The notes under the pieces were generated by a model that worked only from the letters and a program-made list of their open reading frames with translations, had not been told where the DNA came from and searched no databases. Below are positions 22,250 through 33,248 of a stretch of 64,000 nt of DNA, in pieces. The position numbers and the translations under genes were made by a program. Within the stretch, counting starts at the first letter, position 1. Every line of letters starts with the position of its first letter. This DNA is from Rhodocollybia butyracea (taxonomy: Eukaryota; Basidiomycota; Agaricomycetes; Agaricales; Omphalotaceae), in the NCBI GenBank assembly GCA_015501585.1, contig JADNRY010000343.1, positions 1 to 64,000 on the forward strand, read 5' to 3'.

Positions 22250-23700
22250 CGAGTCATTAGATCTTGAAAGGCCACCCCCCCAAAAAAAGGAACTCCCGCG
22301 TTCGGGGCCGCCGCAAAATCCGAATCCCAAGCCCGACGAAGTATGCCAAGAAGACCTCAAGGACCGAACAACCCTCCAGAGCTTGTCGAGGGCTCCTTTG
22401 TACCCGTACCTTGACTACTTTTGGTTTTCTTGTCTTCGATACCCGATGAAAAACCACCCGCACCAGGCATATCAGGCGTACGTGTATCAAACCTCCCAAT
22501 AACTTCCCTCTCCTCAACCTACAGCTCAAACCCCCCATGCGGCACCCCTGGCGTGTATTCAGCCTCACAACCTGGCGCACACGCCCCACGGCAGAACACG
22601 AAGTTCCCGCGGCCACTGGAGAGCCCCCAGGCGGCGTCGCAGACAGATTGGGGGCCAGTGCAGAGAGAGGCGGGTTGTTTGTTTTTCGAGGCGTACTAAC
22701 ATAGGAAAGACCGTATGAAAAAGAAAGGGAACGAGAGAAGAGAGAAAAGGGGTTTATTTCAGCGACCATACGCAAAAAAAAAAACCAGAAAAACCACTGA
22801 CAAGATACATCTCCTCTGCTTTATTACCCCTCGAACACCCCTCACATCCCCGGTAGCTTCCTGCCCTTGACGAAATCGAAGTTAGTAGGAAAGAGGACGG
22901 AGAGCGATGGGTAGAGAGCGGGAGAGGTTGAGGGAGTGCGAGTAGAATTCGGCGCTGCCTCGGGGCTTTTGGGCGGGATTGATGGAGTTGAGGAGATAGA
23001 GAAGTTGCAAGATGGAGAGACAGGGAGCGTGGGGTTCGGTGTGTTTGTCGTCGTATTTGTGGCATTGGATCCGAAGGACGATTGAGAGCCAGAAAAAGAA
23101 TCAGAGTCGGGAGAAGAGGGATTGGAAGGATCTGGAGCGAAGATAGCTGAAGCTGTAAGAGGAGATCCCGAGTCCGACTCAGATAATACATCTCTCGTCT
23201 ACAATCTTCAAATTCTGCTGGCTACCTGCGATTTCGTGAAAGATTGGTCATTCGGGGTGGTTGAGCCCACGTTGTAGCCCATGTTGTTGGTGTTGGTGTT
23301 CAATGAGGAAACGATACTAGTCGGCATCGTCAGTAGTAGTAGGAATAGTGGTCGTCGTAGTAACTGTAACCACAACAACCTCTACAACCGTCGACATTTC
23401 CTGAGAATGAGACTGAGGCTCCGAAGCAGACAGTGATACCATATTTAACGTTGAGCTTGAGCTCGAAGAAGATTTCGATTCTATAACTGTTTTGGTGGAC
23501 TACAACGTTGACTGTAGATGTTATCGTGGGCATCGAAGGATTTAGAATTGAGGGAGTAGGGGCAAAAGGTGTAGCAGATATGGAAGTAGATGTAGCAGTA
23601 GGAGTAGAAGCAGGCGTAGGACGAAATCGGACCACTGTCGTTATTGTTGATATATATAATGGCGAGGGCGATGGCGTTGGTAAAACCGACTTTTTAGTCT
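22250..23700 (-). pseudogene. Decayed Ser/Thr-rich secreted or wall-protein coding region
   Basis: On the minus strand several natural-looking but mutually out-of-frame pieces occur: FRPTPASTPTATSTSISATP (near 23630-23575), TVIESKSSSSSSS continuing to VVVVTVTTTTTIPTTT (near 23490-23340), then TRDVLSESDSGSPLTASAIF through PTLPVSPSCNFSISSTPS (about 23195-22980), and a cysteine-bearing piece GPQSVCDAAWGLSSGRGNFV (near 22660-22600). Low-complexity Ser/Thr/Pro and scattered cysteines suit a fungal cell-surface protein. Frame changes without good splice sites suggest a pseudogene, or several unresolved introns. Confidence 0.35.
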
Positions 23701-24274
23701 AAAAAGGGATTCTGAAAGTTCAGCAATTCAGCAATTACTCTGTTATCGACGAGCTCGAATTGGACAGGAATTGCGGGATTTGTATTTGAGCTTGGGTTTG
23801 AGGCTGTCGGATGTAGTAGGAAGGTTCCGCTTTCAGTATTTTAGGAAGAGATTTGGGCTTGGGCAGAGACTGAGAATAAAGAATATGAAGAGAATGAAGA
23901 GGCTACGAAGGCCAGAATCGAGGATAAATTTTGCAACTAGACGGAGACCATGATGGCAGGAAGGAAAGAAGGAATGCGATCAAAAGTTCGCTACTGTGAT
24001 TGACATTCAGAATTATACCGTATACGACGACGAATATGTACACTACGTATGTAGTACATATTATTCAAGTCTACGAGTGAAAGAGCGTAAGCGTAAGTCT
24101 ATAGTGAGTGTCACAACGATAAAAAGAGAGTTAGTTAGGAATAAGATAACCAAAAAGTAACCAAAGTCCAAGTAGTACAACAACAACAATGAAAAACCCT
24201 TTATTTCGAAACCTAGAGTAGTGTATACCGTATACCAAGCTAGTCCAATAGCAAAAGAATGCGTAGATCGAGGA

Positions 24275-25192
24275 CTACGGATGTACGGTCGCGTGCTGCC
24301 TATGTACAGGCGTCGAGAACGATATGGCGATCTTGGTATCATTCGGAGCCAATCTCACCTGGATGGCCTCTGTGACTTCTGGTGGCCTCGACTGTGTACG
24401 GCGAACAGGCAACAGCGCGGCCTCTGGCGCAGGGTAGTCCTCCGTCGGCGGTCGTCCCACAATCGACGAGATCTTCTGGAACAACGGAGAGCCCCCGCTG
24501 ATTGCCCGTTCCCTCGGGAACGGAACGCCGACGCCTAAGAACGGGTTGCTCGAGGTTTCAGGACTGCGTAAGAGGTCGAGTGAAGCAGACGGTTGGATGT
24601 TTACCCAGCTCGACGTCGTGCCGACGCTGGCGTTGGCGCTGTGGCCGAGTGCGTATGGAGATCGAGGGATTTCTAGAGACGAAGAAACAGGAGCCTGAGG
24701 AGACTGCGCGCGCTCGGGTTTGGTCCTAGTAAACGGTAAAAACGGCTTCTTCTTCCCTTCATCCTGCTTCTCCTGCTTCTCTCGCCGCCTTGAAGCAGAT
24801 CTAGACCGTAATCCACCAAAAAACCGTTTCGTCGACCGACGAGTAGCACCTGCGGAGCCTCCTTTATGCCCATGCTCGGAAATCCATTCAGCAGGTTCAC
24901 AGATGCATCGCTACCCAGCCTCTCCTTAAACCTACTCCCAGATTTCCCAGAAAATGCACAGTTCCTTTCCTCGGCGTATCCGTATCCGAATCCAAAGAGC
25001 TCGAAACGTCGACATCTGGATTAAATATCCATTCTGCTATCTGGCTGTTCTCGTCAAACGTCCCGAGTTCCGCAAAAGCGTCAAAGACTGAAGCTCTGAG
25101 TAACGATGTGCGGTTATCCGAAGAAAATGTGGGTGTTTGTGGCCTTCTGAGCTACTGTGCTCGGAAGACGAGCTGCGATTCGACGACGACAT
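24275..25192 (-). pseudogene. Ser/Pro-rich protein gene with repeated single-base frame breaks
   Basis: Reading from the ATG near 25192, MSSSNRSSSSEHSSSEG is followed in another frame by TPTFSSDNRTSLLRASVFDA and IAEWIFNPDVDVSSSLDSD, then in further frames by SGKSGSRFKERLGSDASVN, STKRFFGGLRSRSASRR and finally ALLPVRRTQSRPPEVTEAI, ending at 24275. Each break is explained by loss of one base (for example in GGCCA near 25145) rather than by an intron. The content is basic and Ser-rich like a cytoplasmic regulatory tail. It could be the intracellular part of a surface protein related to the neighbouring Ser/Thr-rich remnants. No domain is recognised. Confidence 0.4.
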
Positions 25193-25240
25193 TCAGCGTA
25201 GTGGAAGTGGGAAAGCAAAAGAGATTATTTTTGCATTGCG

Positions 25241-25498
25241 TTGTCATGTGCAGATATCTATATCGATAAGAAATTTCAAGTAACCTTGACAATAAACGAT
25301 ACCGCATTCAATTGCAAATCTAGCGCTGCGGACAAACTTGCGGACAACGTCGTTTGTACGTTTCAAAGACAAATCCTAGCTGGCGGTTCAGTCAAATTTG
25401 TAGTCATTCAGAGTAAACATGGCAGCCGACGCAGACGACAATTGATACTCAACGTACTGAATCCGCTGAACAGGCCGCTAAACAAGACTTGGCGTTGA
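25241..25498 (+). other. Short open frame with beta-rich pattern, possible gene fragment
   Basis: The 85-codon frame contains KKFQVTLTINDTAFNCKSSA and GGSVKFVVIQSKHGSRRRRQ, an alternation typical of beta-strand domains such as C2-like N-terminal regions of fungal multidomain proteins. It stands alone between decayed genes and a LINE relic. The assignment is weak. Confidence 0.2.
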
Positions 25499-26059
25499 CA
25501 TGGGTAGGTGAGTAAAACGAGTTTATTGGTCATCATGACAACCAGAATGGAGATAAAGGTCCAAGCTGCTCTTACCAACCTCCGGACTTATAGCGGAGAA
25601 ATCACCGTAGTATGGTCAGTATACTTTCACTTTCGAGCCTTTCGTACTAATATCTCTCAACCTTCAAGAAGCTTGACCTTCCCAACTTCATCCTCTCGTC
25701 CAAAATTTCACAGAGTTACCTCACAAAACCGGCGGATTATGGCCGCGTCAGTGTCTTGGTCAGTGTTCACTAGCACTGCATAGCTATGTCCAGCGATTTA
25801 GCAATGGCAAGCAGTGGTATGTATCAAGCGATAATTAATGGGCAGCTGAGGCTGAGCCATTGCTGTTGATGCAGCAGATGTTTGCTATGCTCAGACGTAA
25901 CTATCCTCGTTACCAGCTCGTCACTGTCCCATTTTAGGAGATCGGTTGGCGCAAGGTCGGCGATTATATACTTTACCTCCAGTTATCAGTACATAATCTC
26001 AGGGATCTCCCAACCTTAAGTTTATTTCCCTGGCCAGACCAAAGTCTCAGTCATCACCA

Positions 26060-28387
26060 GTATCTGCTGATCAGCTCCAGATCACGTTTGGCAAAAGAAT
26101 GAACCATGTCACTCCCATACCCCCATCCTTTGATATGATCCGTATGGCTGAAAACCAGGCGTTTGCCGATGATATACCCAATGTTACCGCTGATCACACA
26201 GCTGAACAGTTCTTCGATGCCGACTTCACACATGACGACATTGAGGGAGCTAAGTGTGAGATAAACAAACATCCACATAGAAGCTCAACTGGTATTGAAC
26301 ACATTCACTATAAGGATATCATTGCCATGTCCACACCTCTCTTATGCCACTACATCAATAAGTGCATGGCTCAACGAGAATGCCCCTCTCATGGTTAATC
26401 ACAATCCTGGTGGGAATTCTCAAGCAAGGGAAACCAAGTCACGACCCTAACAGCTATCGTGCAATTGCCCTTGAGAGCTGCATGCTCAAGTTTGTCACAC
26501 TTCTTATTTTGAAACGATTCGTTGCATGGGCAGATTTAAATAACATCGATACCCCGGTCTCAGAATGGCTTTTCGCAAGAATTTTCGCACAAACAACAAT
26601 GCTTTCATTCTGCGTTGCGCAATTGAGAAAGCCAAATCCATGGCAAAACACTATGGGTTGCCAGTGTAGACATCTCAAATGCCTTCCCATCAGTTCACCG
26701 GTCAACTCTCTGGCGAAAGCTTGCTGAAAGAGGGGCCTCTGGAAAACTACTTGACTGGTCCGAATGATCTATCGATTAATGAAATACAGAGTACGTCATG
26801 AAGGTGACCTATCTGATTTCACCTCCGCAGACAGTGGCATTCTAGCCGGTGACACACTATCCTCTGAACTCTGGATCATATTTTTTGGTGACTTTGATAT
26901 CCCAGTGACAGAAGATGATGTGATCCTCGATGGAATAGCCACATCACATCTCGAACAAGCCGATGACCTTCTATTACTTCGCGCTATCACCACAAGGCCT
27001 GCAACAAAAAATGGACCTTTTCTACGAGTACTGCGGCCACACCCTCTTGCTCATTAATGCCATCAAATCTGCCGTTGCTTATCATGGGTCCTTCCGTGCT
27101 GCACAGCTCCCAACATTCCACTTCAATGGAGAGCAAGTTGACATTGTCAAAAGATACACATACGTTGGCATGGTCTACCGCACTGGTGATTTCAGAGCCT
27201 TCTCCTCAATTATTGAACCTCACTACACTAACAAAGCAGCAAAAGCCAGAAAGATAGCACATGCTGTACTGCACATTGAATCCATGATTGGTTGTCTACC
27301 TGTCCATGAAGGAAAGATTCTTTACATGGGATGTATTGACCCTCACCTCATACAAGGGTGTGAGGTTGCTATTGATACTTCACCTACTCTTATTGAGCAA
27401 CTCAATACAATACAGCTGTCTTTCTTTCGTCGCCTACTTGGTCTATCCAAGACCTCAATCAAAGTCCCCATCTATATTACAGAAACAGGAATCATTCCAT
27501 TACACTTACGAAGACTACAACTCCAGATCAGGTCACTAGCCTACTTCATCGATTGCCCAAACAACGCTCTTGTCCGCGCTGCACTAAATGAAAGCATTGC
27601 ACTGAATTCTTCAGGACACAGCTCATGGTTTGGTGATCTCAAACAAGTAATTGAAAAACTTGCTCCATCCGCCAAGTTACCTGATAACAACGTGATCATC
27701 AGCTCTACGTCGAGCAGCATCCTAGGCAAGTTTGATGAATCCATCAAATCTGCAACCAGTCTCTGGATTGACAGCGAGTTAGTCCGTGTCTCAAAGAGAT
27801 CATACATTCTCTTATTGCACAAAGAACCACTGGAAAATGGACGATTGGTATACCATGATATATGCATGCATACCTATCTCAATGATATTCAGAACTCCCA
27901 GCACAGAAAGGCTTTAACCAAATTTATCACAGGAGACCACCCCCTCGCTGTAGTTCGACTCACATGGACTGATAACCATCGGCTCCAAGTGCCCTATGAT
28001 GAACGTCTATGTCGTTTCTGCAAATCAGGTGTTGAGACGCCAGAGCATGCTCTATTATCTTGTCCACATGTGCCATTAGCGGTTCGCCGAAACTCTTACT
28101 TAGAGCAGCTCTATATACTAAACCCAAATGTCATGGCTTACACCAATGACATGATTGGTGCATCCTATATTGCATATCTAGCTTCATGCCGCCCATTTTT
28201 CTCCATCCTTGCAGAATGGGTTTACGAAGTTACCAATGTATATGAAGGGTCTCCTCTATATGTGCCAGTTACAAGTCCTGAATGTAACTTGCGAGTGTGG
28301 GCCACCGCGCCAAGCGCGTGGCAGGTACAAGTCCTGCAAGACGCTAGTTATGGATCATGCACTGCAACAACCGCTGACGAAATGTAA
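26060..28387 (+). pseudogene. LINE-type (non-LTR) reverse transcriptase, frameshifted
   Basis: Consecutive frames read through a reverse transcriptase: DIEGAKCEINKHPHRSSTGI (26240-26300), GKPSHDPNSYRAIALESCML (about 26430-26490), VRHEGDLSDFTSADSGILAGDT split over 26790-26860, then the catalytic region SHLEQADDLLLL (near 26950), where the usual (Y/F)xDD appears as QADD. A frame change follows near 26980, after which a 474-codon frame gives the thumb and connection and ends with a C-x2-C-x8-H-x4-C motif (LCRFCKSGVETPEHALLSC, near 28010-28065), typical of the zinc-binding tail of fungal LINE polymerases. The endonuclease is missing. At least three frame breaks make it inactive. Confidence 0.8.
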
Positions 28388-29624
28388 AAAACCGAGGGCT
28401 ACAAAAATGGAAGTATTATTAAGATGGATAAATGCCATGTGGTGAAAAGAGTCTACAGCACCGATAATCCACACATTAGAGGTGCAACCAAGAGGTGGGT
28501 GATCTCTGAACCGGCGACACTGATGTGCTTGCGTGGCCTGTCAATTTTGACAGCAGACTGATGGCCGCCTATAAGCCATCACCAAGCCGTCGCAGTAGCA
28601 GACTTTCTAACCAAGGTGTAAGCCAGAGTTGAGTACTTATTGCCTAGGGGAGACAACAGTGACTTGGTGTTTCAATCTCAAATCAAAAGCTCAGAAGGAG
28701 AAGCAACAGCGGGAGAGGTTAGGAAAGACAATCTCGTAGAACCATCAATTCCTGAGCAGTTTGAACCGAGTAATTTAATGATATTTTGAGCTTGTTGAAA
28801 TGTTTAGTGTGAGTGCATGTACTACAAAACAGAACGAATCGACGAAAAAAACAAAGGTAAGTGCTTAACAGCTTTGGGCGGCCATCAGTTTGCTGTCAAA
28901 AAACTGTCAAGGCCACGCGAGCACATCAGTGTCGCCGATTCAGAGATCACCCACCTCTTGGGTGCAACCACAACGGTGTTCAAGAGTAAAAAGGTATCAG
29001 ATGCGGCAAAGTTTTGGGTAACATGGCATATACAGTGGGTAGATCAGAAAGTCACATGTCAAGCGCTTTGACATTTCTAAATATGGGGAAACAATTCTTC
29101 CAAATTTGGGCAAGATCAACCTTAATCGGGAAAAATTCCCACGCGAAACCGGCCATAAGGACGAGCCTTCATTACATTCAGGACTCGTAATGAAGGCTCG
29201 TCCTTATGGCCAGTTTCACGTGGGAATTTCTTCCCAATTAGGGTTGATCTTGCCCAAATTTGGAAGAATTGTTTCCCCATATTTAGAATGTCAAAGTGCT
29301 TGACATGTGACTTTCTGATGTGCCCACTTCACTCATGGTATTTCATGTTACCCAAAACTTCGCTGCATCTGATACCTTTTTACTCTTGAAATTCTTGCAT
29401 CAAACACTGTTGTGGTTGCACTTCTAATGTGCAGATTATCGATGTGTACATTCTTTTCGCCACATGTGACACGGTGTTTATTCATCTTAATAATACTTCC
29501 ATTTTTGTAGCCCCCGCACTTTTCATCAGTGGTCGTTGCAGACTTGCAGTGCACAATTCATAATTAGTCTCTTGCAGGACTCGTACCTGCCATGCGCTTG
29601 GCGCGGCGGCCCACACTCGCAAGT
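28287..29624. repeat. Giant hairpin at the LINE 3' end (arms about 430 bp)
   Basis: The last codons and 3' flank of the RT gene (28287-28488) plus 28961-29177 are repeated in reverse as 29188-29624. The centre is an 11-nt loop, ATTCAGGACTC, between CATTAC and GTAATG. Landmarks on both arms are CTTGCGAGTGTGGGCC, the ATGGAAGTATTATTAAGATG block, AGAGTAAAAAGGTATCAGATG and AACAATTCTTCCAAATTTGG. The left arm is interrupted by a hAT-like element (28489-28960) and the right arm has no RT body beyond it. Arms differ at several per cent of positions, so the structure is old enough to have diverged. Confidence 0.85.
28489..28960. mobile_element. hAT-like MITE, 472 bp, inside the giant hairpin
   Basis: The ends CAAGAGGTGGGTGATCTCTG and its reverse complement continue as inverted arms of about 85 bp, including CGGCGACACTGATGTGC. 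The 8-bp duplication GGTGCAAC occurs at 28481-28488 and 28961-28968. Removing the element restores continuity of the left hairpin arm with the uninterrupted right arm, a natural empty-site comparison. No transposase. The ends resemble those of the 979-bp element at 11817. Confidence 0.9.
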
Positions 29625-29980
29625 ACAATACCAAAGACATTGATCACCTGTCTCTCTGGCAATACACACAGTCTTCTAAGTAGTATAGTATTAGTATATG
29701 TATCACATATCCTGTAGTATAGTAAAACCGCCCCGGCACTTAGGGCAACAATCTACAGCAGCTCCCACTGGGCAGACTGTGAGCTCGTCGTTTGTTCGGT
29801 GTCTGGGCCCCGCGTCAGCTTGTGCTGCCGGATCCGGTGTTCAGTACTTGGACCATGCCATGTAATAAACTTCCTTCCTTCCTTCCTAAGTTTTGAAAAA
29901 CTTTCGGTCGGAGCACTGGAGCGAGATCCAGAGAGTGTGTATGTCGGTATGCATTACGTCTAAGGCCTCAGTCTCGCCGC
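29625..29980. repeat. Repeat-derived flank with CTTC tail, copy 2
   Basis: This non-coding stretch includes TTGGACCATGCC and a CTTCCTTCCTTCCT tail at 29850-29889, shared with 1390-1440. It sits directly beyond the LINE hairpin and may belong to the same element. No gene is seen. Confidence 0.4.
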
Positions 29981-29984
29981 CTCA

Positions 29985-31240
29985 ACTCAGCTTGGAATGA
30001 TCACTCCACCCTTGGTTCGGACCAAGGGGGAGACAGAATTGCGGTTCCATCCCTGGTGTAAAAGGCTTATGCGGTTTTTTACAGTAACTGTCGAGGCTGC
30101 ATTCAAACCGAATCGGGAGCAGAACGTATTATTCGCATCCAGATCTTCAAGCACAATTTTTTTATTATCAGAAAATTTGAGACTTCCGAAGGACTTAACC
30201 CAGCACATCCTTTGGATTGAATCTTTTGGATTGAATAATTACAGATAGTGTGATTGTGCCTCTTAAATAATAGCTCTCAACTAGTACTGTGTCAATGAGT
30301 TAGTTCAGTAAAGCACCCAGCCGCAAGCAACTTGACTACTTGACAATTAAAAAGGCTTTTGCGGACTCGTACCGATTTTCTTGGGTCTTCGTTATTAGCT
30401 CGAACGGCATATTCGAAGGCGCATTAAGAACTAAACACTCAGAATTCTCCCGTCGATTATCCCAGATTCGAGTCAAATTCTTAGAGTGTCTAAACCCGAA
30501 ACAGGCGTGGTAGGCTTGCATAGTGCTGTTATCTAATCCGCTTGGTCCGGGAAGGTATCACTGAAGGCCAGCAATTAACGCGCTCGAGACAAAGTATGAT
30601 GAAAGGACGAGTCGGACGAAGTCTCGCTAACCAGCAGGGTGAGAACTAGTCACGACCAGGGAGCCTGAATCTGAATATCCAGCAGTGGGGATCTCGGACG
30701 ATCTCCCAGAAAGAGGGTAGCTATTCAATATTCAGCGTGAGTCAACAGTGAGGATTCACAGCTGTGATACCCAGCTGAGATTCACACACACGGGGGTGTA
30801 GTAAATTTGAAAGTGACCGTGACGCCGCCAGAGAATACTTACTATATGCACCGTAAGAGATCGTGGATCGGAAATCCGTACTTCCCACTGATTAGGGAGA
30901 GAATAACAGCTCAAAAAGTAAGTACCTTGGCTCGGAGAAGTTCAGCTTTCAGCGGTCTGGTTTTGCCGTTCTCGACAGAGCCGTTTTGTTGAGTATCCGC
31001 ATTTGGCATGTGTCTAACTCCCTGAAATTCCCGTCCTCTTGGACGGTCACATTCGGCGAACTATCGATGTGCATTAGGAAGCCGGGGATTCACTTCTGAC
31101 GATGTCCCGGTTGCAATTGTTGTAGATCTTCAGAACGTTAACCCCAGTAAACCGCCTTAAGCCCTTCCTTCAATTGATAAGAATGACTAGAAATAAGTAG
31201 ATAGATTTTCGGCGGATCTGGACTTACATGCTTGATTTAG
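29985..31240 (+). repeat. Segmental duplication, copy 1 (inverted relative to 42340-43260)
   Basis: Many words of this block recur in reverse order and complement at 42340-43260: CGAAACAGGCGTGGTAGG (near 30497) matches CCTACCACGCCTGTTTCG (near 42906); AGTGACCGTGACGC matches near 42716; TAGATTTTCGGCGGATCTGGACTTA (31202) matches near 42355-42380; TCAACTAGTACTGTG (near 30278) matches near 43204. Identity is imperfect, so this is an old duplication. The block is non-coding and lies just upstream of family P gene A. Confidence 0.75.
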
Positions 31241-31590
31241 TCAGACTCCGAGTCGCAGCCGTGTCCTTTCCTTCAGTCCCGCCAGTCTTCTTCTACACGA
31301 GAAAAGCAGCAACCCCGGTTGCAAGGAGTAAACCAAGGTCAAGGTTGAAATGTTAAAACGTTGAGGGTTAAACAGTGCACTCTTTTGATAAATTTCCGTC
31401 GCACTCAGCACTGGAGCTTGACTGGAGCTCTGATTACGTTGGTAGATGACTCATGAGATGGTGAGAGTAGCGCATCGATTTTATCGCTCAGAGTCATCTG
31501 AGTCTGCGAACGTGAAGTTAGACGCGTGAGGCCATCGATCTGACTCCTTCACCTCCTTCACATGAGACCACGAAGCATAGAGGATGGGTG

Positions 31591-31660
31591 CATGACTCAC
31601 AGGTTGTAGTATATCTAGCTACTGTCGTTTCTGGTTTTCACTTCAACTCGAACCATCAGC
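31591..31660 (+). promoter_or_regulatory. Family P core promoter with CATGACTCACA and TTCAACTCGAACCATCA
   Basis: CATGACTCACAGG (from 31591), a TATA-like TAGTATATC and the leader word TTCAACTCGAACCATCA precede gene A. The same words occur upstream of gene B (reverse of 40284-40294, followed by TATATAAG) and gene C (40989-40999, then TTCAACTCGAACCATCA). TGACTCA-type sites also lie upstream of D and G. A common bZIP-type regulator is inferred. Confidence 0.6.
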
Positions 31661-31700
31661 ACCGCAACTCAACTCTTGTTCTCGCTCCCTAATCATAGCC

Positions 31701-32411
31701 ATGGGCGGATCCTTGCTCCTATACAAACTGGACTACGACGGCGACGATGCATTCGAAGAGTTGGGAGACGGCGACTCCTTTAGCTACCGCTACCAAGGCT
31801 GGCATACCATAAAGGCCGAGGTCCTCCGCGCTGGCATCACCTATCTCGACTCCGTAAAAAAGGATGCCACGAAAGCAGAGTCTGCGCTTGAATTTTTCAC
31901 CGACAACGACATCACGCTCCCGTCTTCCATTGAGACCGACGAGGAAGCGCTTTCTGAAGGAAGGGCAGTCATCAACGCCGCGTTGACTATCCTTCGCAGC
32001 TGGGTCCGCGAGCCTCAGAACAACGGCCAATCTTTGCTTTTCCCAGTCTCAGGTCTTGGTGGTGGTCCCGCCTCCTCCTTCGCCATGTCCGTCAGAATGC
32101 ATCAGATGATGGAAAGCAAAGACCTCGATGGTCTCATGGACATGTCTTACCATAGCCAAAAGATCATGGACATAGTCCATTCTCCTGTCGAATTGGCCAA
32201 AGTTGGGATGAGAGGAATGTTTGCATTCATGAGGCTCGGAGATAATGCCGCTATCATCTATCCTGAAGAGGCGCAGCTGATGGTACCCGTGTTGGAGAAG
32301 GTCTTTCCGTTGATAGAAGACACGGAGAATTTCGACACTTTGCAGGAGTGCGTCGGGCAGTTGAGAGACTTGTTTGCGAAATGTCAAGATGGTTATTATA
32401 TTACGGGGTAG
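31701..32411 (+). CDS. Family P protein, copy A (intact, 236 aa, unknown function)
   Basis: Intronless and intact. The N-terminal block carries LLLYKLDYDGDDAFEE, SFSYRYQGWH and an AGITYLDSVKKDA helix; the middle has SIETDEEALSEG and ILRSWVREPQNNGQ; the C-terminal third is the most conserved in the family, with KDLDGLMDMSYHSQKIMD, VELAKVGMRGMFAFMRLGDN, IYPEEAQLMVPVLEKV and LRDLFAKCQDGYYITG. No signal peptide, membrane span or cysteine framework, so probably a soluble cytosolic protein, acidic and mostly helical. At least eight related loci lie within 25 kb. I do not recognise the family. The ATG at 31701 agrees with copies B, C, D and G. U6 snRNA follows 217 bp downstream. Confidence 0.85.
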   Translation: MGGSLLLYKLDYDGDDAFEELGDGDSFSYRYQGWHTIKAEVLRAGITYLDSVKKDATKAESALEFFTDNDITLPSSIETDEEALSEGRAVINAALTILRSWVREPQNNGQSLLFPVSGLGGGPASSFAMSVRMHQMMESKDLDGLMDMSYHSQKIMDIVHSPVELAKVGMRGMFAFMRLGDNAAIIYPEEAQLMVPVLEKVFPLIEDTENFDTLQECVGQLRDLFAKCQDGYYITG

Positions 32412-32627
32412 TTTCGAGGGTTTCCGGACGTCTTCAATTGCTGATTGTACCCAAGTAAAGTATGTCTCTGTAAAATAACTGTCTCGTTTCGACAAAATTT
32501 GTAGTAGTAAGAGGTAGTAACGCGGTTGAGCGCCCAATTCCAAAAATAGCAATACCGTTCTTGTTCCCGTCGACTGTCTACAATCAAACTGGTTCCCATC
32601 AGGACCATTATTGTACACTATACTTCT

Positions 32628-32651
32628 GTCCCCTTCGGGGTGACATACGAA

Positions 32652-32682
<31 letters not shown>

Positions 32683-32747
32683 GGCCCCTGCACAAGGATG
32701 ACACGCTTTCCCGGAGTGGTAGATCTACGGATCTCAATATTTATTTT
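32628..32747 (+). ncRNA. U6: U6 spliceosomal snRNA, copy 1
   Basis: The 5' hairpin GTCCCCTTCGGGGTGAC is followed by the nearly invariant U6 core: TTGGAACGATACAGAGAAGA (ACAGAGA box pairing with the 5' splice site), ATTAGCATGGCCCCTGCAC (AGC triad and U4-pairing region) and AAGGATGACACGC (internal stem-loop). A terminal AGATC/GATCT hairpin and TTATTTT tract suggest a Pol III end; the exact 3' end is estimated. The upstream 110 bp, including TTGTACACTATACTTCT just before the start, is conserved with copy 2, so the promoter was duplicated too. Confidence 0.95.
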
Positions 32748-32850
32748 GCTCTTAATTATTTTTTTTCTTTTTGCTTTAGTTATTCATAAGGACGACCTAG
32801 GACGACCTAGGACGACATGCTCTAACTCAAGCAACAATTCAGAGCCTAGA

Positions 32851-32911
32851 CTCGTAAGTCTACTACTCCAGGAAAGCGTGTTATTCTTGTGCAGGGGCCT
32901 TGCTAATCTTG
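32851..32911 (-). pseudogene. U6 snRNA pseudogene fragment, antisense to copy 1
   Basis: The reverse strand reads AGATTAGCAAGGCCCCTGCA, CAAGAATAACACGCTTTCC and then TTACGAGTC, a decayed U6 core lacking the 5' stem and ACAGAGA box. It lies about 100 bp after the intact U6 gene in opposite orientation. It shares the CTTACGAGTCT tail with the fragment at 35603, so these two are closer to each other than to the active gene. Confidence 0.85.
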
Positions 32912-33248
32912 ATATTTTACAGAAACAGTGTTGGACCTCCAGTAACAATGGCGTCCGACTCGCGTTGGTGTTGCGCGAAATGGTGGTGCATTAACCCGCC
33001 GGTCCTCTCCGGTGCAACGAAACTTGCATCGATCATCACCGATGCCTTCAAGCAGCTTGCTTTAACTTAACAATAATGGCAACTTGTACGGGCGCTGCAG
33101 TGTCATGCATCCTAATGGTAATCCTGGAATAGCACGGCACAGGCGGTCGTTAACGATACAAAGTTCGATAGGTGTATATATATATCAGCTGTCCGTAGCA
33201 CAAACTAACATTAGAAGAATCTAAAAAAAACATATATTCGAACACAAA

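Noticed and set aside
22257..22775. 172-codon minus-strand ORF
   Set aside because: It is compositionally odd (Arg/Gly/Leu mix), and another frame of the same strand reads as a more natural cysteine-bearing protein.
22754..23191. 145-codon minus-strand ORF rich in Leu/Pro/Ser
   Set aside because: Shadow of the Ser/Thr/Pro-rich frame one base over, which has typical surface-protein composition.
32049..32618. 189-codon ORF antisense to family P copy A and the U6 flank
   Set aside because: It is the reverse of a conserved family gene; equivalent antisense frames are by-products of codon bias.
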